From Hylemonella gracilis (GTDB lineage: Bacteria > Pseudomonadota > Gammaproteobacteria > Burkholderiales > Burkholderiaceae_C): a stretch of DNA of 64,000 nt. Both the position numbers and the translations under genes were made by a program. The DNA is taken from contig NZ_CP031395.1 in the NCBI RefSeq assembly GCF_004328645.1, positions 62,001 through 126,000 of the forward strand. Direction: 5' to 3'. Below are positions 16,921 to 26,594 of the stretch, in pieces (the first letter of the stretch is position 1; each line of letters opens with the position of its first letter). The notes below the pieces were generated by a model that had not been told where the DNA came from, did no database searches, and saw only the letters and a list, made by a program, of their open reading frames with translations.

Positions 16921-16941
16921 AAGTAGGCGCAGGGCCTACTT
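16921..16941 (-). promoter_or_regulatory. Stem-loop ahead of the gntR start
   Basis: AAGTAGGC-GCAGG-GCCTACTT is an 8-bp perfect stem lying between the hydrolase stop and the GntR ATG at 16919. It overlaps the last codons of the hydrolase and would lie just before the regulator's start codon, so it could lower translation of the regulator or attenuate read-through. Confidence 0.5.
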
Positions 16942-17595
16942 TAGCGCAGCCAGCAACGCCTCGCTTCTCGCCGTCCAGCCGACGATGGCGCCCTGGGCGC
17001 GGATCATCTCCAGGGTCGCGGCCTTGAAGGCCGGGAAATAACTCTCGGTGCAGTCCTCCAGCACCAGGCTGTCGTACCCGCGGTCATTGGCCTCGCGCAT
17101 CGAGGTCTGCACGCAGACCTCGGTGGTCACGCCCATGAAGATCAGGTGGGTCACGCCGCGCGCCTGCAGTTTGCCATGCAGGCCCGTGGCCCAGAACATG
17201 CCCTTGCCGGGCTTATCGATCACCAGTTCACCGGGAGCCGGCGCGAGCGCATCGATGATCTGGTTGCCCGGCTCGCCCGCAACCAGGATGCGCCCCATGG
17301 GGCCCACGTCACCGATGCGCAGGCTCGGATTGCCGCGCTGGCGCTTGGCCGGCGGGCAGTCGGAAAGATCCGGCTGGTGGGCCTCGCGCGTGTGCAGCAC
17401 CAGGCCGCCCGTGCGGCGCCAGGCGGCCAACACCGCGCGGCAAGCGGGAACGATGGCGGCCAGCAGGGACACGTCGTTGCCCAGGGTCTCGCCGAAACCG
17501 CCAGGTTCGATGAAATCACGCTGCATGTCGATGAGAACCAGCGCGGTCGCGCGCGGATCGCATTCATAGGGAAAAGGTTGGGCGTTGATGTGCAT
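16936..17595 (-). CDS. Cysteine hydrolase (isochorismatase superfamily), biuret hydrolase-like
   Basis: A 219-residue isochorismatase-like hydrolase. The expected triad is Asp23 ([10 protein letters not shown]), Lys in [14 protein letters not shown] and Cys161 ([20 protein letters not shown]). The segments [30 protein letters not shown] and [10 protein letters not shown], as I recall the family, resemble characterised biuret hydrolases (BiuH) more than nicotinamidases or RutB. It would cut a C-N amide bond, giving ammonia. It lies between the HpxZ-like gene and the GntR gene. Biuret, N-carbamoyl compounds or oxamate are all possible substrates; I put biuret-type first because allophanate hydrolase is encoded 13 kb away. 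Confidence 0.85.
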   Translation of the reverse strand: MHINAQPFPYECDPRATALVLIDMQRDFIEPGGFGETLGNDVSLLAAIVPACRAVLAAWRRTGGLVLHTREAHQPDLSDCPPAKRQRGNPSLRIGDVGPMGRILVAGEPGNQIIDALAPAPGELVIDKPGKGMFWATGLHGKLQARGVTHLIFMGVTTEVCVQTSMREANDRGYDSLVLEDCTESYFPAFKAATLEMIRAQGAIVGWTARSEALLAALK

Positions 17596-17676
17596 GGTCG
17601 GCCTCGTTGTCCTTTCACGTTCAGGGCGTGCGGCTCACGCCATTGCGTTCAGTCGGTCCAGTTCAACTCATCCCGC

Positions 17677-18048
17677 TCAAGCCATCCAACTCACGTGCGC
17701 AGCCACCACGCGCCAACCTTCGGGCGTGCGCAGCCAGGTCTGGCTTTGGCGCCCCGTGCGGTCCACGCCTGGGCGCCGGAACTCGACGTTAGCGGTCGCG
17801 CAGTCGCGCCCGTAGCTGGTGATGACCGTGCGCAGCAGTTCACGTGCTCCGGGTGCGGGACGCGCATTGCGGAAAGCGCGGATGGCGCTGATACCGTAGA
17901 GGTTTTCACCCGCGCCGTAGCGCAGCGTGTGCGGGCTATCCCAGAACAGCTCGTCCAGCACGGCGGTGTCGTTGGCCGCCAGCGCGGCTTCGTAGCGCTC
18001 GAAAGCGACCGTCACCTCGGCCAGTACCTCAGGCAGGTTGATCTCCAT
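17677..18048 (-). CDS. hpxZ: AtzH/HpxZ-like protein (DUF3225)
   Basis: A 123-residue SnoaL-fold protein of the AtzH-like family: [25 protein letters not shown], then [14 protein letters not shown] and [18 protein letters not shown]. HpxZ is tied to oxalurate use in Klebsiella, and AtzH of cyanuric-acid degraders has been reported to be a dicarboxyurea amidase. The ATG overlaps the stop of the AtzE-like gene by one base (TGATG), so translation is coupled. The longer frame upstream lies inside that gene and is a shadow. The AtzG-AtzE-AtzH order matches known pathways, supporting a role in hydrolysing a carboxylated urea or oxalurate. Confidence 0.88.
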   Translation of the reverse strand: MEINLPEVLAEVTVAFERYEAALAANDTAVLDELFWDSPHTLRYGAGENLYGISAIRAFRNARPAPGARELLRTVITSYGRDCATANVEFRRPGVDRTGRQSQTWLRTPEGWRVVAAHVSWMA

Positions 18049-19448
18049 CACAGCATCGTCTCCTTCAGACAGGCCACACCCGCCTCTTGCAACACATGGG
18101 CGGCGCGCAGCGCCAGGTCTTCGCGCCAGGGCGCGGCGACGATCTGCACACCGATCGGAAGATTCCCCGCTTCCCCCCCGGGCCACAGCGGCGCAGCCAC
18201 CACCGGGCAGCCGGCGAAGGACACCGGCTGTGTCAGCAGACCGAGTGAGGGGCGGCAAGGCAGGCGCTCGCCATTGATGTCCAGCCATTCCGTGCCGAGC
18301 ACGGGGGCCGCGACGGGCGTGGCCGGCGCGAGCAACACATCCCATTGTGCAAACAGCTCGTTCACCTTGTCGCGGTAGACACGGCGGAAACGTTGCGCAC
18401 GGGTGGTCCAGGCGGCGGGCTGCAAGGCCCCGGCGATGAAGCGATCCACCGACAGGGGTTCGACCTCGTCAGCGCGCTGACGCAGATGTTCGAGATGCAG
18501 GCTGCCACCCTCGCTGGCCGTGATGATGAAGGCTGCCGCACGCGCCTCGGCGGCGTCGGGCCAAAGCACCTCGCCGCGCGCGTCCAGCGCGCGGGCCGCA
18601 GACAAGACGGCCGCGCGGGCCGGCGCTGTGGCCAGATGCTCGAAGTAGCCACCCAACACCCCGATGCGCAACCCCGCCACGCCCTGCACCAGCGTGGGCA
18701 GCACCGCCTGCACCGCGCGGGTATGGCAGCCCGGGTCCTGCGGGTCGGGGTACTGCAGCGTGTCGTAGCACAGCGTCAATCCCTCGACCGAATCAGCGAA
18801 CGGTCCCAGGTGGTCGATGCTGTGCACGAAGGGGTAGCTGCCACGACGCGAGAGTCGGCCGAAGGTGGGTTTGAGCCCCCAGACGCCGCAAAGCGAGGAC
18901 GGCACGCGGATCGAGCCATTGGTGTCCGAGCCCAGGCTCAGGTTCACCTGAGCCGCCGCGACCGCCGCACCCGAGCCGCCCGAGGAACCTCCGGCACTGC
19001 GACTCAGGTCGTGCGGGTTACGCGTGGGGCCGTGGTGCGAATTCTCGGTGGTGAAACCGTAGGCGTACTCATCCATGTTGAGCGCGCCGACCAGCACCGC
19101 GCCCGCGGCCCGCATGCGCTGCACCAGCACGGCGTCGGCGCTCGCGGGCGGATCATCGCGGTTGATCTTCGAGCCCGCGAGCGTCACCTCACCTTCAATG
19201 TCGAACAGGTTTTTGACCGCGTAGGGCACACCGGCCAGGGGCGGCAGGCTCTCGCCACGCGCGCGACGCGTGTCAACATCCGCCGCCTCGCGGCGGGCGC
19301 GTTCGAAGGTGCGGGCGGTGAAGGCGTTGACGCGGGCGTCCGTGGCCTCGATGCGCGCGATGGCCTGGCCCAGGGCCTCGGTCGCACTGAGCCGTCCCGC
19401 GGCGATGGCGGTTGCCAACTCATGGGTTTTCAAGGGCGTCCCCGTCAT
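18048..19448 (-). CDS. AtzE-family amidohydrolase (amidase signature)
   Basis: A 466-residue amidase-signature enzyme. The Ser-cisSer-Lys triad is visible: Lys79 in PYAVKNLFD, the Gly/Ser loop [16 protein letters not shown] with the cis-Ser, and [16 protein letters not shown] with the nucleophile. [15 protein letters not shown] and the [14 protein letters not shown] region are typical of AtzE relatives, which cleave 1-carboxybiuret, and of HpxY-type proteins. Its ATG overlaps the DUF4089 gene stop as ATGA. AtzE requires its small partner AtzG for stability, so the two probably form a complex analogous to GatA-GatC. Confidence 0.92.
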   Translation of the reverse strand: MTGTPLKTHELATAIAAGRLSATEALGQAIARIEATDARVNAFTARTFERARREAADVDTRRARGESLPPLAGVPYAVKNLFDIEGEVTLAGSKINRDDPPASADAVLVQRMRAAGAVLVGALNMDEYAYGFTTENSHHGPTRNPHDLSRSAGGSSGGSGAAVAAAQVNLSLGSDTNGSIRVPSSLCGVWGLKPTFGRLSRRGSYPFVHSIDHLGPFADSVEGLTLCYDTLQYPDPQDPGCHTRAVQAVLPTLVQGVAGLRIGVLGGYFEHLATAPARAAVLSAARALDARGEVLWPDAAEARAAAFIITASEGGSLHLEHLRQRADEVEPLSVDRFIAGALQPAAWTTRAQRFRRVYRDKVNELFAQWDVLLAPATPVAAPVLGTEWLDINGERLPCRPSLGLLTQPVSFAGCPVVAAPLWPGGEAGNLPIGVQIVAAPWREDLALRAAHVLQEAGVACLKETML

Positions 19449-19669
19449 GCGGCGGCTCCCGGCACGGGCCGCGCGGGGCAGTAAATCTCGGCGGGCTCGT
19501 CCTCGACCATGAGTTCCAGGCGCTCCAGCGAGGCCGCGAGCACGGCCGTGCGTTGCAGGTGCCCTGCCACGCGCGCGGCGCGGGCTTCGTCCAGGGGCAG
19601 GTCCAGCAGGCGCGCCGAGGCGCGCACATAAGCCAGCATGTCATGGGCCAGCATCTCGTCGTCGCTCAC
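19445..19669 (-). CDS. AtzG-like small subunit (DUF4089)
   Basis: A 74-residue protein that fits the AtzG/DUF4089 family: LDLPLDEARAARVAGHLQRT followed by ASLERLELMVEDEPAEIYCPAR, ending in a Pro-rich tail. Like GatC it probably wraps around the AtzE-type amidase. The start is a GTG at 19669 (MSDDEMLAHD), preceded by GGGAGA at proper spacing; the ATG at 19654 would remove only five residues. It lies 17 bp after the last permease gene and overlaps the AtzE-like gene by four bases, so the transporter and enzyme genes form one operon. Confidence 0.85.
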   Translation of the reverse strand: MSDDEMLAHDMLAYVRASARLLDLPLDEARAARVAGHLQRTAVLAASLERLELMVEDEPAEIYCPARPVPGAAA

Positions 19670-19686
19670 GCCAGGTTCTCCCTCAT

Positions 19687-20610
19687 TCAGCGGCCTGCAT
19701 AGGGTTGGGCGAGCGCCGTCGGCGCGACCTGGCGACCGACCAGCCCCCCCACGGCCAGCAGCGCCAACACATAGGGCAAGGCGATCAGCAAGGCGCTGGG
19801 CACCTGCACGCCCAAGGCAGGCAACTGGAATTGCAAGGCCGTGGCCGCCCCGAACAGACCGCAGGCCAGCAAGGTGCGGCCCAGCTTCCAGTTGCCGAAG
19901 ATCACTGCCGCGATGGCCAGGTAACCGGCGCCGCTGGTCATGCCTTCGGTGAAGGTGTGGATGTCGCCGATGGACAGGAAACACCCGGCCAGCGCCGACA
20001 TGAAACCGGTGAACAGCACCGCGCCGTAGCGGATGCGCCGGACCTTGAGCCCCGAGTGGCTGGCTGCCTGCGGCGACATGCCGGCGGCGTGCACGGCCAG
20101 GCCCGTGGCGGTGGATCGCATGACCCAGGCGATGCCCACGACCAGCAACAGCGTGGCATACAACAGCCAGGTCTGGGTGAACACATGCTCCCCCAGATAA
20201 GGCACGTCGGCCAGCCCCGGCGGTGCCCACTTGTCCAGGCCCGGGATCTCGGCGCGCGAGCGGCTGCCAAACAGGGCGCGGTACCCCAGCGTGGTCGCGC
20301 CCAGCATCAGGATGTTGATGCCGATGCCGGTAACGATCTGATTGGCGCGCAGCGTGATGCTCAGAAAGGCCTGCAGCCAGGCAATGGGCAGCACGCATAG
20401 CACGCCGAACAGCAGGCCCAGCAGCGGCGAGCCGGTCAACCAGGACGCGGTGGCGCCCGCGAAGGCGCCCGCCAGCATCATGCCCTCGACGCTCATGTTG
20501 AGCACGCCGGCGCGCTCGCTCACGTATTCACCAGCGGCGGCGAGCAACAGGGGCGCGGCCAGCCGGATGCTGGAGCCGATGAAGACGGCGGCCAGTTCGG
20601 GTTCGATCAT
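19687..20610 (-). CDS. BMP-type ABC transporter permease (second)
   Basis: A 307-residue inner-membrane permease of the BPD_transp_2 family used with BMP-family receptors. Hydrophobic segments alternate along the chain; RAGVLNMSVEGMMLAGAFAG is the conserved cytoplasmic-loop region that contacts the ATPase. The ATG is at 20610. It pairs with the permease just upstream (stop to start gap 10 bp). The importer class takes up nucleosides, purines or related N-compounds. Confidence 0.92.
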   Translation of the reverse strand: MIEPELAAVFIGSSIRLAAPLLLAAAGEYVSERAGVLNMSVEGMMLAGAFAGATASWLTGSPLLGLLFGVLCVLPIAWLQAFLSITLRANQIVTGIGINILMLGATTLGYRALFGSRSRAEIPGLDKWAPPGLADVPYLGEHVFTQTWLLYATLLLVVGIAWVMRSTATGLAVHAAGMSPQAASHSGLKVRRIRYGAVLFTGFMSALAGCFLSIGDIHTFTEGMTSGAGYLAIAAVIFGNWKLGRTLLACGLFGAATALQFQLPALGVQVPSALLIALPYVLALLAVGGLVGRQVAPTALAQPYAGR

Positions 20611-20620
20611 GTGCGACCTT

Positions 20621-21703
20621 TCATGGTTTGCGGGCTTCCATGCGCTGGATGCCCAGGGCCGCACCGGCCAGCGTCACGATGATCAGGCCCTGGATCACCA
20701 CGACCAGGGCCGTAGGCACCTGCGCCACCATCTCCATATTGATGCCGCCCGAGCGCAAGAAGCCAAACAGCAAGGCTCCGGCGATCACGCCCGGCACCGA
20801 ACCGCGCGCCAACAAGCCGACCACCAGGCCGTCAAACCCATAGCCCGATGAAAATCCTGCCTTCAGCGTGTACTGCTCACCTTGCAACATGCAGGCACCA
20901 GCGAGCCCGCCAAAGGCCCCGGCAGCGCAGAGCACGCCGATCGTGAGCCGATCGATGGGCATGCCGGCGCGCCGCGCGGCGCGAGGGTTCAGGCCTGTGG
21001 CCTGCAGTTGCAGACCCAGCACGGTGCGCCGCAGAATGACTGCAACCACGATGCCCAGCACGATGCCCAGCAGCAGGCCCGCGTGCAACGGCATGGACGC
21101 GTCCCCCGTCAGCAGCGGCAATTGCGTGGCCTCTGAAATTTCAAGCGACTCCGGCAAGGTGGCCGAACTCGTCATGGGCCGGCGCAGCAGGTTCTCGGAC
21201 TGCACACTGCCATAGACCATCCAAATCGCGATGAATGACAGGAGCAGCGTCGCGATCACCTCGTTGGTGCCGGCCTTGACCTTGAGCACCCCCGCGATGC
21301 CGCCCCAGAGCGCCCCCGCCAAGCAGGCACCCAGCAGGGGCACCACAAAAGACAGGCCCCAGGGCAGACCCGCCACGGGCGCCCAGAGCGCGAAGGCCGT
21401 GGCCGCGATACCTCCGACCGCGATCTGGCCCTCTCCCCCGACATTGGTCAGGTTGGCGCGTTCGGCCAGGATGAAACCCAGGCCCACCAACATGAAGACC
21501 AGGGCGCGGTTGAGCGAGGCCGCGAGGGCATAGGGCGAGCCCCAGGCACCGTCGGCGAAAGCCGCCACGGCCTCGCCCACCGGCACACCCATCAGGGCGA
21601 TCAGCAGCGCGCCCATCCCGAAAGCCAGCAACACCGCCACCGCCGACACCAGCAGGGCTGGACTGGGCCGCAAGCGGATCAGCAGGGAGGTCCTCCAGCT
21701 CAT
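20621..21703 (-). CDS. BMP-type ABC transporter permease (first)
   Basis: A 360-residue permease with about ten hydrophobic segments; FILAERANLTNVGGEGQIAVGG is the family loop motif, matching RAGVLNMSVEGMM in its partner. It starts at 21703, overlapping the ATPase stop as ATGA; the longer frame upstream lies within the ATPase gene. It would form a heterodimeric channel with the next permease. Confidence 0.92.
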   Translation of the reverse strand: MSWRTSLLIRLRPSPALLVSAVAVLLAFGMGALLIALMGVPVGEAVAAFADGAWGSPYALAASLNRALVFMLVGLGFILAERANLTNVGGEGQIAVGGIAATAFALWAPVAGLPWGLSFVVPLLGACLAGALWGGIAGVLKVKAGTNEVIATLLLSFIAIWMVYGSVQSENLLRRPMTSSATLPESLEISEATQLPLLTGDASMPLHAGLLLGIVLGIVVAVILRRTVLGLQLQATGLNPRAARRAGMPIDRLTIGVLCAAGAFGGLAGACMLQGEQYTLKAGFSSGYGFDGLVVGLLARGSVPGVIAGALLFGFLRSGGINMEMVAQVPTALVVVIQGLIIVTLAGAALGIQRMEARKP

Positions 21704-23343
21704 ACCAGCACCTCTTCCTCTTCTCGATGGCCCGCCATCCAGGCACCAATGCGCGCGCGGTCGGCTCCGGCCGTTGCACAACTGCCCATGACACGTCCGC
21801 GGTAGAGCACCACGACCCGGTGGGCCACCGCCAGCAGCTCATCCAGCTCGGACGAAATCAGCAACACGCCCACGCCACGCGCCGCGGCGGCGCGAATATG
21901 GCCGTAGACGGCCTCGACCGCTCCCACGTCCAGACCGCGCGTCGGCTGCGCAGCCAGCAAGAAACGCAAGGGTTCGAGCGTGAGTTCGCGCGCCAGCACG
22001 GCCTTCTGCTGGTTGCCACCCGACAGTCCGCCAAAAGCGACGTCCGGACTGGCCGCGCGCACGTCGAAACGCTGCATCAGGCCCAGCGCCGCGGTGCGCA
22101 TGGCCGATCGGTCGAGCAGACCGAAGCGGCGGTAGCCACGCAGACGATCCAGCAGCAAGTTCTCTGCGACGCTCATGCCCGTGACGCAGGCCAGGGCATG
22201 CCGATCCTCGGGCACGACGCCGCAGCCGGCGCGGGTCAACGCGCGCGGCGTGGCGCGCGTCATCTCCTGCCCGTGAATGAAATACCGGCCTTCGGTCGGT
22301 GTCAGCATGCCCGAGAGCACGGCGCCCAATTCACTTTGCCCATTGCCCTCCACGCCCGCGACCGCGACGATCTCGCCGGGTTCAACCAGCAGGGTGAAGT
22401 TGTCCAGGCGCAGCACGCCATCGGCGTCGCGCACGGTCAGCCCGTCGGCGTGCAATGCGGCCTCGGGCACGGGCTGGCCCGGCAACCGAGAGACTCGCGC
22501 AGGAACCAAGACCTGGGTCACCGCGTCCGGTGTCGGCGTGGCGACGGGCGTTTCCGCTTGCAGCGAACGCTGGATCATCGCATGCACCAGCGCGTCGATC
22601 TCGCGCGCGGGTGCTTCCGAGCGCGCCACCACGCGACCCGCACGCAGCACCGTAGCCCGGTGCGCGACCTGCTGGATCTCAGCCAGCTTGTGCGTGACGA
22701 GCACAACGCCGCAACCCCGCTGCGCGACGCGCTCGCAGACCGCGAGCAGCGCCTTGATTTCCTCCGGTAGCAGTACGGCCGTGGGCTCGTCCAGCACCAG
22801 CAGGCGCGGTTCACGCGCCAGGCATTTGACGATCTCCACCCGCTGACGCTCGCCCACCGACAGATCCTGGATCCGTGCCTGCGGATCCAGTTCCAGGCCG
22901 TAACGCTCGCGCATGGCCAGGATGCGCGCCGCGCCAGCCTTGCGGTCGAGCACGCCCCATCTTGCATCGTTCGCCTGCCCCAACAGCAGGTTGTCCAGCA
23001 CGGTCATGTCGGGCACCAGGCTGAAATGCTGGTGCACCATGGCAATCCCCTGGGCCAACGCGTCGGCGGGCGAACGCGGCTGGTAAGGCGCACCGGCCAA
23101 GGTCATGCCACCGGTGTCGGGCTGGTGCACGCCGAAGACCAGGTTGCACAACGTGGACTTGCCGGCGCCGTTCTCGCCCAGCAGGCAGTGAACCTCGCCA
23201 GGGTGGAGTTCCAGCGACACCTCGCCCAGCGCCTGCAGCGCACCGAAGCGCTTGGACAGGCCCTCCAAGCGCAGCAGGACCGCGCCGTCGCCATCACGCC
23301 CGCCGCCGTACGCCTTGTTCGAGCTGGGCAAACCGGCCTGCAT
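21700..23343 (-). CDS. BMP-type ABC transporter ATP-binding protein (two ATPase domains)
   Basis: A 547-residue tandem ATPase. Domain 1 has Walker A GENGAGKST, signature LSVGERQRVEIVK and Walker B LLVLDEPTAVL. Domain 2 has a degenerate Walker A (VEGNGQSELG), signature LSGGNQQKAVLARE and Walker B FLLAAQPTRGLDVG, in which the usual Asp-Glu is Ala-Gln, as in the RbsA/NupO-like group where only one site hydrolyses efficiently. It energises the two permeases that follow. It lies 3 bp downstream of the receptor gene. Confidence 0.93.
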   Translation of the reverse strand: MQAGLPSSNKAYGGGRDGDGAVLLRLEGLSKRFGALQALGEVSLELHPGEVHCLLGENGAGKSTLCNLVFGVHQPDTGGMTLAGAPYQPRSPADALAQGIAMVHQHFSLVPDMTVLDNLLLGQANDARWGVLDRKAGAARILAMRERYGLELDPQARIQDLSVGERQRVEIVKCLAREPRLLVLDEPTAVLLPEEIKALLAVCERVAQRGCGVVLVTHKLAEIQQVAHRATVLRAGRVVARSEAPAREIDALVHAMIQRSLQAETPVATPTPDAVTQVLVPARVSRLPGQPVPEAALHADGLTVRDADGVLRLDNFTLLVEPGEIVAVAGVEGNGQSELGAVLSGMLTPTEGRYFIHGQEMTRATPRALTRAGCGVVPEDRHALACVTGMSVAENLLLDRLRGYRRFGLLDRSAMRTAALGLMQRFDVRAASPDVAFGGLSGGNQQKAVLARELTLEPLRFLLAAQPTRGLDVGAVEAVYGHIRAAAARGVGVLLISSELDELLAVAHRVVVLYRGRVMGSCATAGADRARIGAWMAGHREEEEVLV

Positions 23344-23346
23344 GGC

Positions 23347-24324
23347 TCAGCCTTCCAGCACCTTGATCTTGCCGGATTGGATGTCCTTCTTGATCTGCTC
23401 GAGCTTGGCCTTCTGCTCGGCCGTGCCGCCGCAAATCACCATGTCGGACGCCTTGGAACCCATGGCCAGACCAAACGGCTTGTAGCCCGCCTTCCAGGTG
23501 CCAGCAACCACTTCCTTGATCGCGTATTGCACCTGGTAGCCCACGCCCGTGATGCTGTAGGCCACGTAGAGCGGATCGCTGCCGCAGTAGTTGGTGTAGC
23601 TGCCGATGATCTTGGTGCCTTTTTCCTTGGCCGCCTGCTCCATGCCGCGCAGGCCAAGGTTGAGGATGTGGTAGTGGACGTCCGCGCCCTGGGCGATGGC
23701 GGCCAGCGTGGCCTCCTTGGACTTGGCGACGTTGTCGAAGTCACCCGTGTAGTTCTCGAAATACTTGATCTTGGGGTTGATGTACTTGGCGCCGTTGCCG
23801 AATTCCTTGCCGGCATTGACGATGGAGGGGATCTCCATGCCGCCGACGTAGCTCACGGCGCCGTTCTTGGACAGCATGGCGGCGGCCGCGCCGGCCACGA
23901 AGGCGATCTCGGCCTGCTTCACGTCGTAACCAGCGACATTGGCCATCTCCTCGGACTTGTTGCCGCCGACGATGGAGAACTTGACCTTGGGGAAACGCTT
24001 GGACACCTTGAGCACCGCCGCCTGGGTCTGACCGCCCACGCCGATCACCAGCGCGTTCTTGCTGGCCAGGTTGGTCAGCGCCTGCTCCATGTCGGCATAG
24101 TTGATGTTCTCGATCATCTGCACCTTGATCTTGGCGCCGAGCTCCTTCTGCGCGGCGGCCAGGCCGTCATAGCCGGATTCCATCCAGCCCTTGTCCGACT
24201 TGGAGCCGGGAATCAGGATGCCGACGGCCACGGGATCGGCGGCTTGCGCCGGCACGGCCAGCAGGAAAGCGGCCAGCAGGCCGCCCAGGGCGTACACACG
24301 ACGGGAGAAAACGGAAGCTTCCAT
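23347..24324 (-). CDS. BMP family substrate-binding protein
   Basis: A 325-residue BMP/PnrA-family receptor. The signal peptide spans about residues 1-29 (VYALGGLLAAFLLAVPAQAADP). The mature start, VAVGILIPGSKSDKGWMESG, with the Asp-Lys-Gly-Trp motif, is typical of BMP receptors that bind nucleosides or related ring compounds. It leads the operon, whose products include AtzG/E/H-like enzymes, so the imported compound is probably a nitrogen-rich one broken down by them. Its promoter lies in 24325-24558. Confidence 0.93.
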   Translation of the reverse strand: MEASVFSRRVYALGGLLAAFLLAVPAQAADPVAVGILIPGSKSDKGWMESGYDGLAAAQKELGAKIKVQMIENINYADMEQALTNLASKNALVIGVGGQTQAAVLKVSKRFPKVKFSIVGGNKSEEMANVAGYDVKQAEIAFVAGAAAAMLSKNGAVSYVGGMEIPSIVNAGKEFGNGAKYINPKIKYFENYTGDFDNVAKSKEATLAAIAQGADVHYHILNLGLRGMEQAAKEKGTKIIGSYTNYCGSDPLYVAYSITGVGYQVQYAIKEVVAGTWKAGYKPFGLAMGSKASDMVICGGTAEQKAKLEQIKKDIQSGKIKVLEG

Positions 24325-24354
24325 GACAGGACCTTTCAGCGTATGGGTTGCGGC

Positions 24355-24374
24355 AAGTAACTAATTGATTACTT
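24355..24374. promoter_or_regulatory. AT-rich dyad operator in the divergent region
   Basis: AAGTAA-N2-AATT-N2-TTACTT (16 of 20 positions symmetric) lies between the divergent receptor and RutB-like operons, 30 bp before the receptor ATG. TetR or GntR regulators bind such sites, and each of the two operons ends with such a regulator gene. Which one binds is not known. Confidence 0.5.
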
Positions 24375-24558
24375 ACAGGCATGGCTCTTGCAATAACGAT
24401 GCCAGCAGGGGCGCCCTGGAAACGCCGGTTTTCAAGACCGGGCGGCGGCGATTCGGGGCGTTCACGGTGCGCGGGCGGTGCGTGCGCGAGGAATCGCACC
24501 AAATCGCGGCGGCCGCGCCCCATGTCGTGTCCTTTGGTCCTTCATCGCAGGAGTTCCC

Positions 24559-25356
24559 ATGAAACCTCATCCCTACATTCCCGACACCCGCCCCGACAAC
24601 GCCCTGGGCCTGGCCCCGCAGTACTACTGGGTGGCCAGCGAGCGCGAGGTCGACATGTCGGTGGAACCGCCCGCGCCGGTGCGCGCGCGCGTCGCGGCCG
24701 AGCCCCAGAACGTGGTGCTGGACCTGCGCCGCACGGCCATCGTCATCATCGACCTGCAAAACGACTTTTGCACCGAGGGCGGCTGGGTCGATCACATCGG
24801 CGGCAACTACCAGGCCGACCGCGCGCCCATCGCCCCGCTGCAGGCGCTGCTGCCGGCGCTGCGCCAGGCCGGCGTGCCGGTGATCTGGGTGAACTGGGGC
24901 AACCGCCCGGACCTGGCCAACATGCCGCCCAACCAGATCCACCTCTACAAGAACAGCGGCAGCGGCGTGGGCCTGGGCGACCCACTGCCCAATGGCAAGG
25001 GCCACGTTCTGCAAAAGGATTCCTGGCCCGCCGCCATCGTCGACGAGCTGACGCCCCGCGATGGCGACTACCTGGTGGACAAGCACCGCATCAGCGGCTT
25101 CTGGGACACGCCGCTGGACAGCATCCTGCGCAACCTGGGTGTCAAGAGCGTCCTGTTCGCCGGCTGCAACACCGACCAATGCGTGCTGCACACGCTGACC
25201 GACGCCAACTTCCTGGGTTACGGCTGCGTCATGCTCAGCGACTGCTGCGCGACCAGCTCGCCCTACTTCTGCACCGAGGCGACGATCTGGAACGTCAAGA
25301 AATGCTTTGGCTTCGTCACCGACTCCACGGCGGTGCTACGCGCCCTGCCGGCGTGA
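24559..25356 (+). CDS. RutB-like cysteine hydrolase (isochorismatase superfamily)
   Basis: A 265-residue hydrolase with triad Asp65 (VIIDLQNDFC), Lys175 (VDKHRISGFWDTPLDSILR) and Cys208 (GCNTDQCVLHTL). The KHRISGF..PLDS segment resembles RutB, which hydrolyses ureidoacrylate peracid or carbamoylated intermediates of pyrimidine breakdown, rather than BiuH. A GCAGGAG ribosome binding site precedes the ATG at 24559. The stop is two bases before the amidase ATG. No other rut genes are nearby, so the substrate may be another N-carbamoyl compound such as triuret. Confidence 0.85.
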   Translation: MKPHPYIPDTRPDNALGLAPQYYWVASEREVDMSVEPPAPVRARVAAEPQNVVLDLRRTAIVIIDLQNDFCTEGGWVDHIGGNYQADRAPIAPLQALLPALRQAGVPVIWVNWGNRPDLANMPPNQIHLYKNSGSGVGLGDPLPNGKGHVLQKDSWPAAIVDELTPRDGDYLVDKHRISGFWDTPLDSILRNLGVKSVLFAGCNTDQCVLHTLTDANFLGYGCVMLSDCCATSSPYFCTEATIWNVKKCFGFVTDSTAVLRALPA

Positions 25357-25358
25357 GC

Positions 25359-26594
25359 ATGGACGGCGCAAGCGGACCCGCACCCGGCTCTTCCGGTGCC
25401 TTCGTTCCTGGCCCTCGGGCGGAACGCGCGCCGACCGGATCCGGCCAGCTCGACGGTGTGCGTCTGGCCGTCAAGGACCTGATCGATGTAGGTGGGACGA
25501 TCACCGGCGGCGGCAACCCGGATTGGGCCGCCGCGCAGACCGAGGCGGCGGTGGACGCACCCTGCGTGGCCACCTTGCGCGCGGCGGGCGTGCGCGTCGT
25601 CGGCAAGACGGTGACGGATGAACTGGCCTTCAGCCTGGAAGGCGAGAACGCGTTCTTCGGCACGCCGCTCCACCCGCGGGCCCCCGAACTCCTGCCCGGC
25701 GGTTCGTCCAGCGGCTCCGCCGTCGCGGTAGCCTGGGGCGAGGCCGACCTGGCCCTGGGCACGGACACCGGGGGCTCCGTGCGCGTGCCCGCCGCCTTCT
25801 GTGGCCTGCACGCCCTGCGACCCACGCATGGGCGCATCCCTCTGGACGGCGTGCTGCCTTTCGCACCCAGCCTGGATACCGTGGGCTGGTTCGCGCGCGA
25901 TGCTGCTCTGCTGCGCAGCGCGGGGCAAGTGCTGCTCGGCGGTGGCGCATCCACCCATGCCCCCTTGCGGCTGTGCATCGCGCGCGACGCGCTCGACCTG
26001 GCCTCGCCCGAGGTGCGCGAGGCTTTGCTGGACTGGGCTCGCCGCGCGGGCCTGCGAGAGGAACGCCTGGCGTTTGACGATGGCGGCGCGCGTGACGCAC
26101 AAGGCGGGCAGGGCACACCGCCCTGGCGTGATTGGCTGACCGCCTATGCCACACTCCAGGGCTTGGAAATCCGCACCCACCTAGGCCCCTGGATCCGCGC
26201 GCGACACCCGCGCTTCGGCCCCGCGATCGCGCCGCGTTTCGCGGGCGCGCTGGCGTTGGATGAATCCATCGGGCCGCGCTGGTGCGACTGGCGCAAGCAA
26301 GCGACACAGGCGCTGCGCGCGCGGCTGGACCCCGACGAAGCCTGGCTGGTTCCGGCCGCGCCCACCGTGGCCCTGCGGCGCACGGCCGGTGCCGAGGAAC
26401 GCACGACCTTCTACGACCACGCGCTGGCCCTGGGCGCGCTGGCCGGACTGGCCGGGCTGCCCCAGATCGTCCTGCCTTTGTGCCAAGCCGAAGGCCTGCC
26501 CGTGGGCCTGTCCTTCATCTCCGCGCCTGGCAATGACGAGCGCCTGCTCGACCTGGCCGTTGCGCTGTCGCCTCCCGAGGAAAACCGCTCTTGA
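25359..26594 (+). CDS. Amidase-signature family amidase
   Basis: A 411-residue amidase with Lys39 (VRLAVKDLIDVGG), the LLPGGSSSGSAVAVAW loop and GTDTGGSVRVPAAFCG. The first 30 residues are Gly/Pro/Ala-rich. The ATG at 25359 follows the RutB-like stop by two bases; the frame is open much further upstream, but only as a shadow of that gene. It is shorter than AtzF and lacks its C-terminal domain. The final codons overlap the TetR start. Coupled to a RutB-like hydrolase, it may carry out the next deamination step; the substrate is unknown. Confidence 0.9.
   Translation: MDGASGPAPGSSGAFVPGPRAERAPTGSGQLDGVRLAVKDLIDVGGTITGGGNPDWAAAQTEAAVDAPCVATLRAAGVRVVGKTVTDELAFSLEGENAFFGTPLHPRAPELLPGGSSSGSAVAVAWGEADLALGTDTGGSVRVPAAFCGLHALRPTHGRIPLDGVLPFAPSLDTVGWFARDAALLRSAGQVLLGGGASTHAPLRLCIARDALDLASPEVREALLDWARRAGLREERLAFDDGGARDAQGGQGTPPWRDWLTAYATLQGLEIRTHLGPWIRARHPRFGPAIAPRFAGALALDESIGPRWCDWRKQATQALRARLDPDEAWLVPAAPTVALRRTAGAEERTTFYDHALALGALAGLAGLPQIVLPLCQAEGLPVGLSFISAPGNDERLLDLAVALSPPEENRS

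Noticed and set aside
16936..17595. Firm assignment as biuret hydrolase
   Set aside because: The sequence resembles BiuH-type enzymes, but relatives with other substrates share the same triad; kept as biuret hydrolase-like only.
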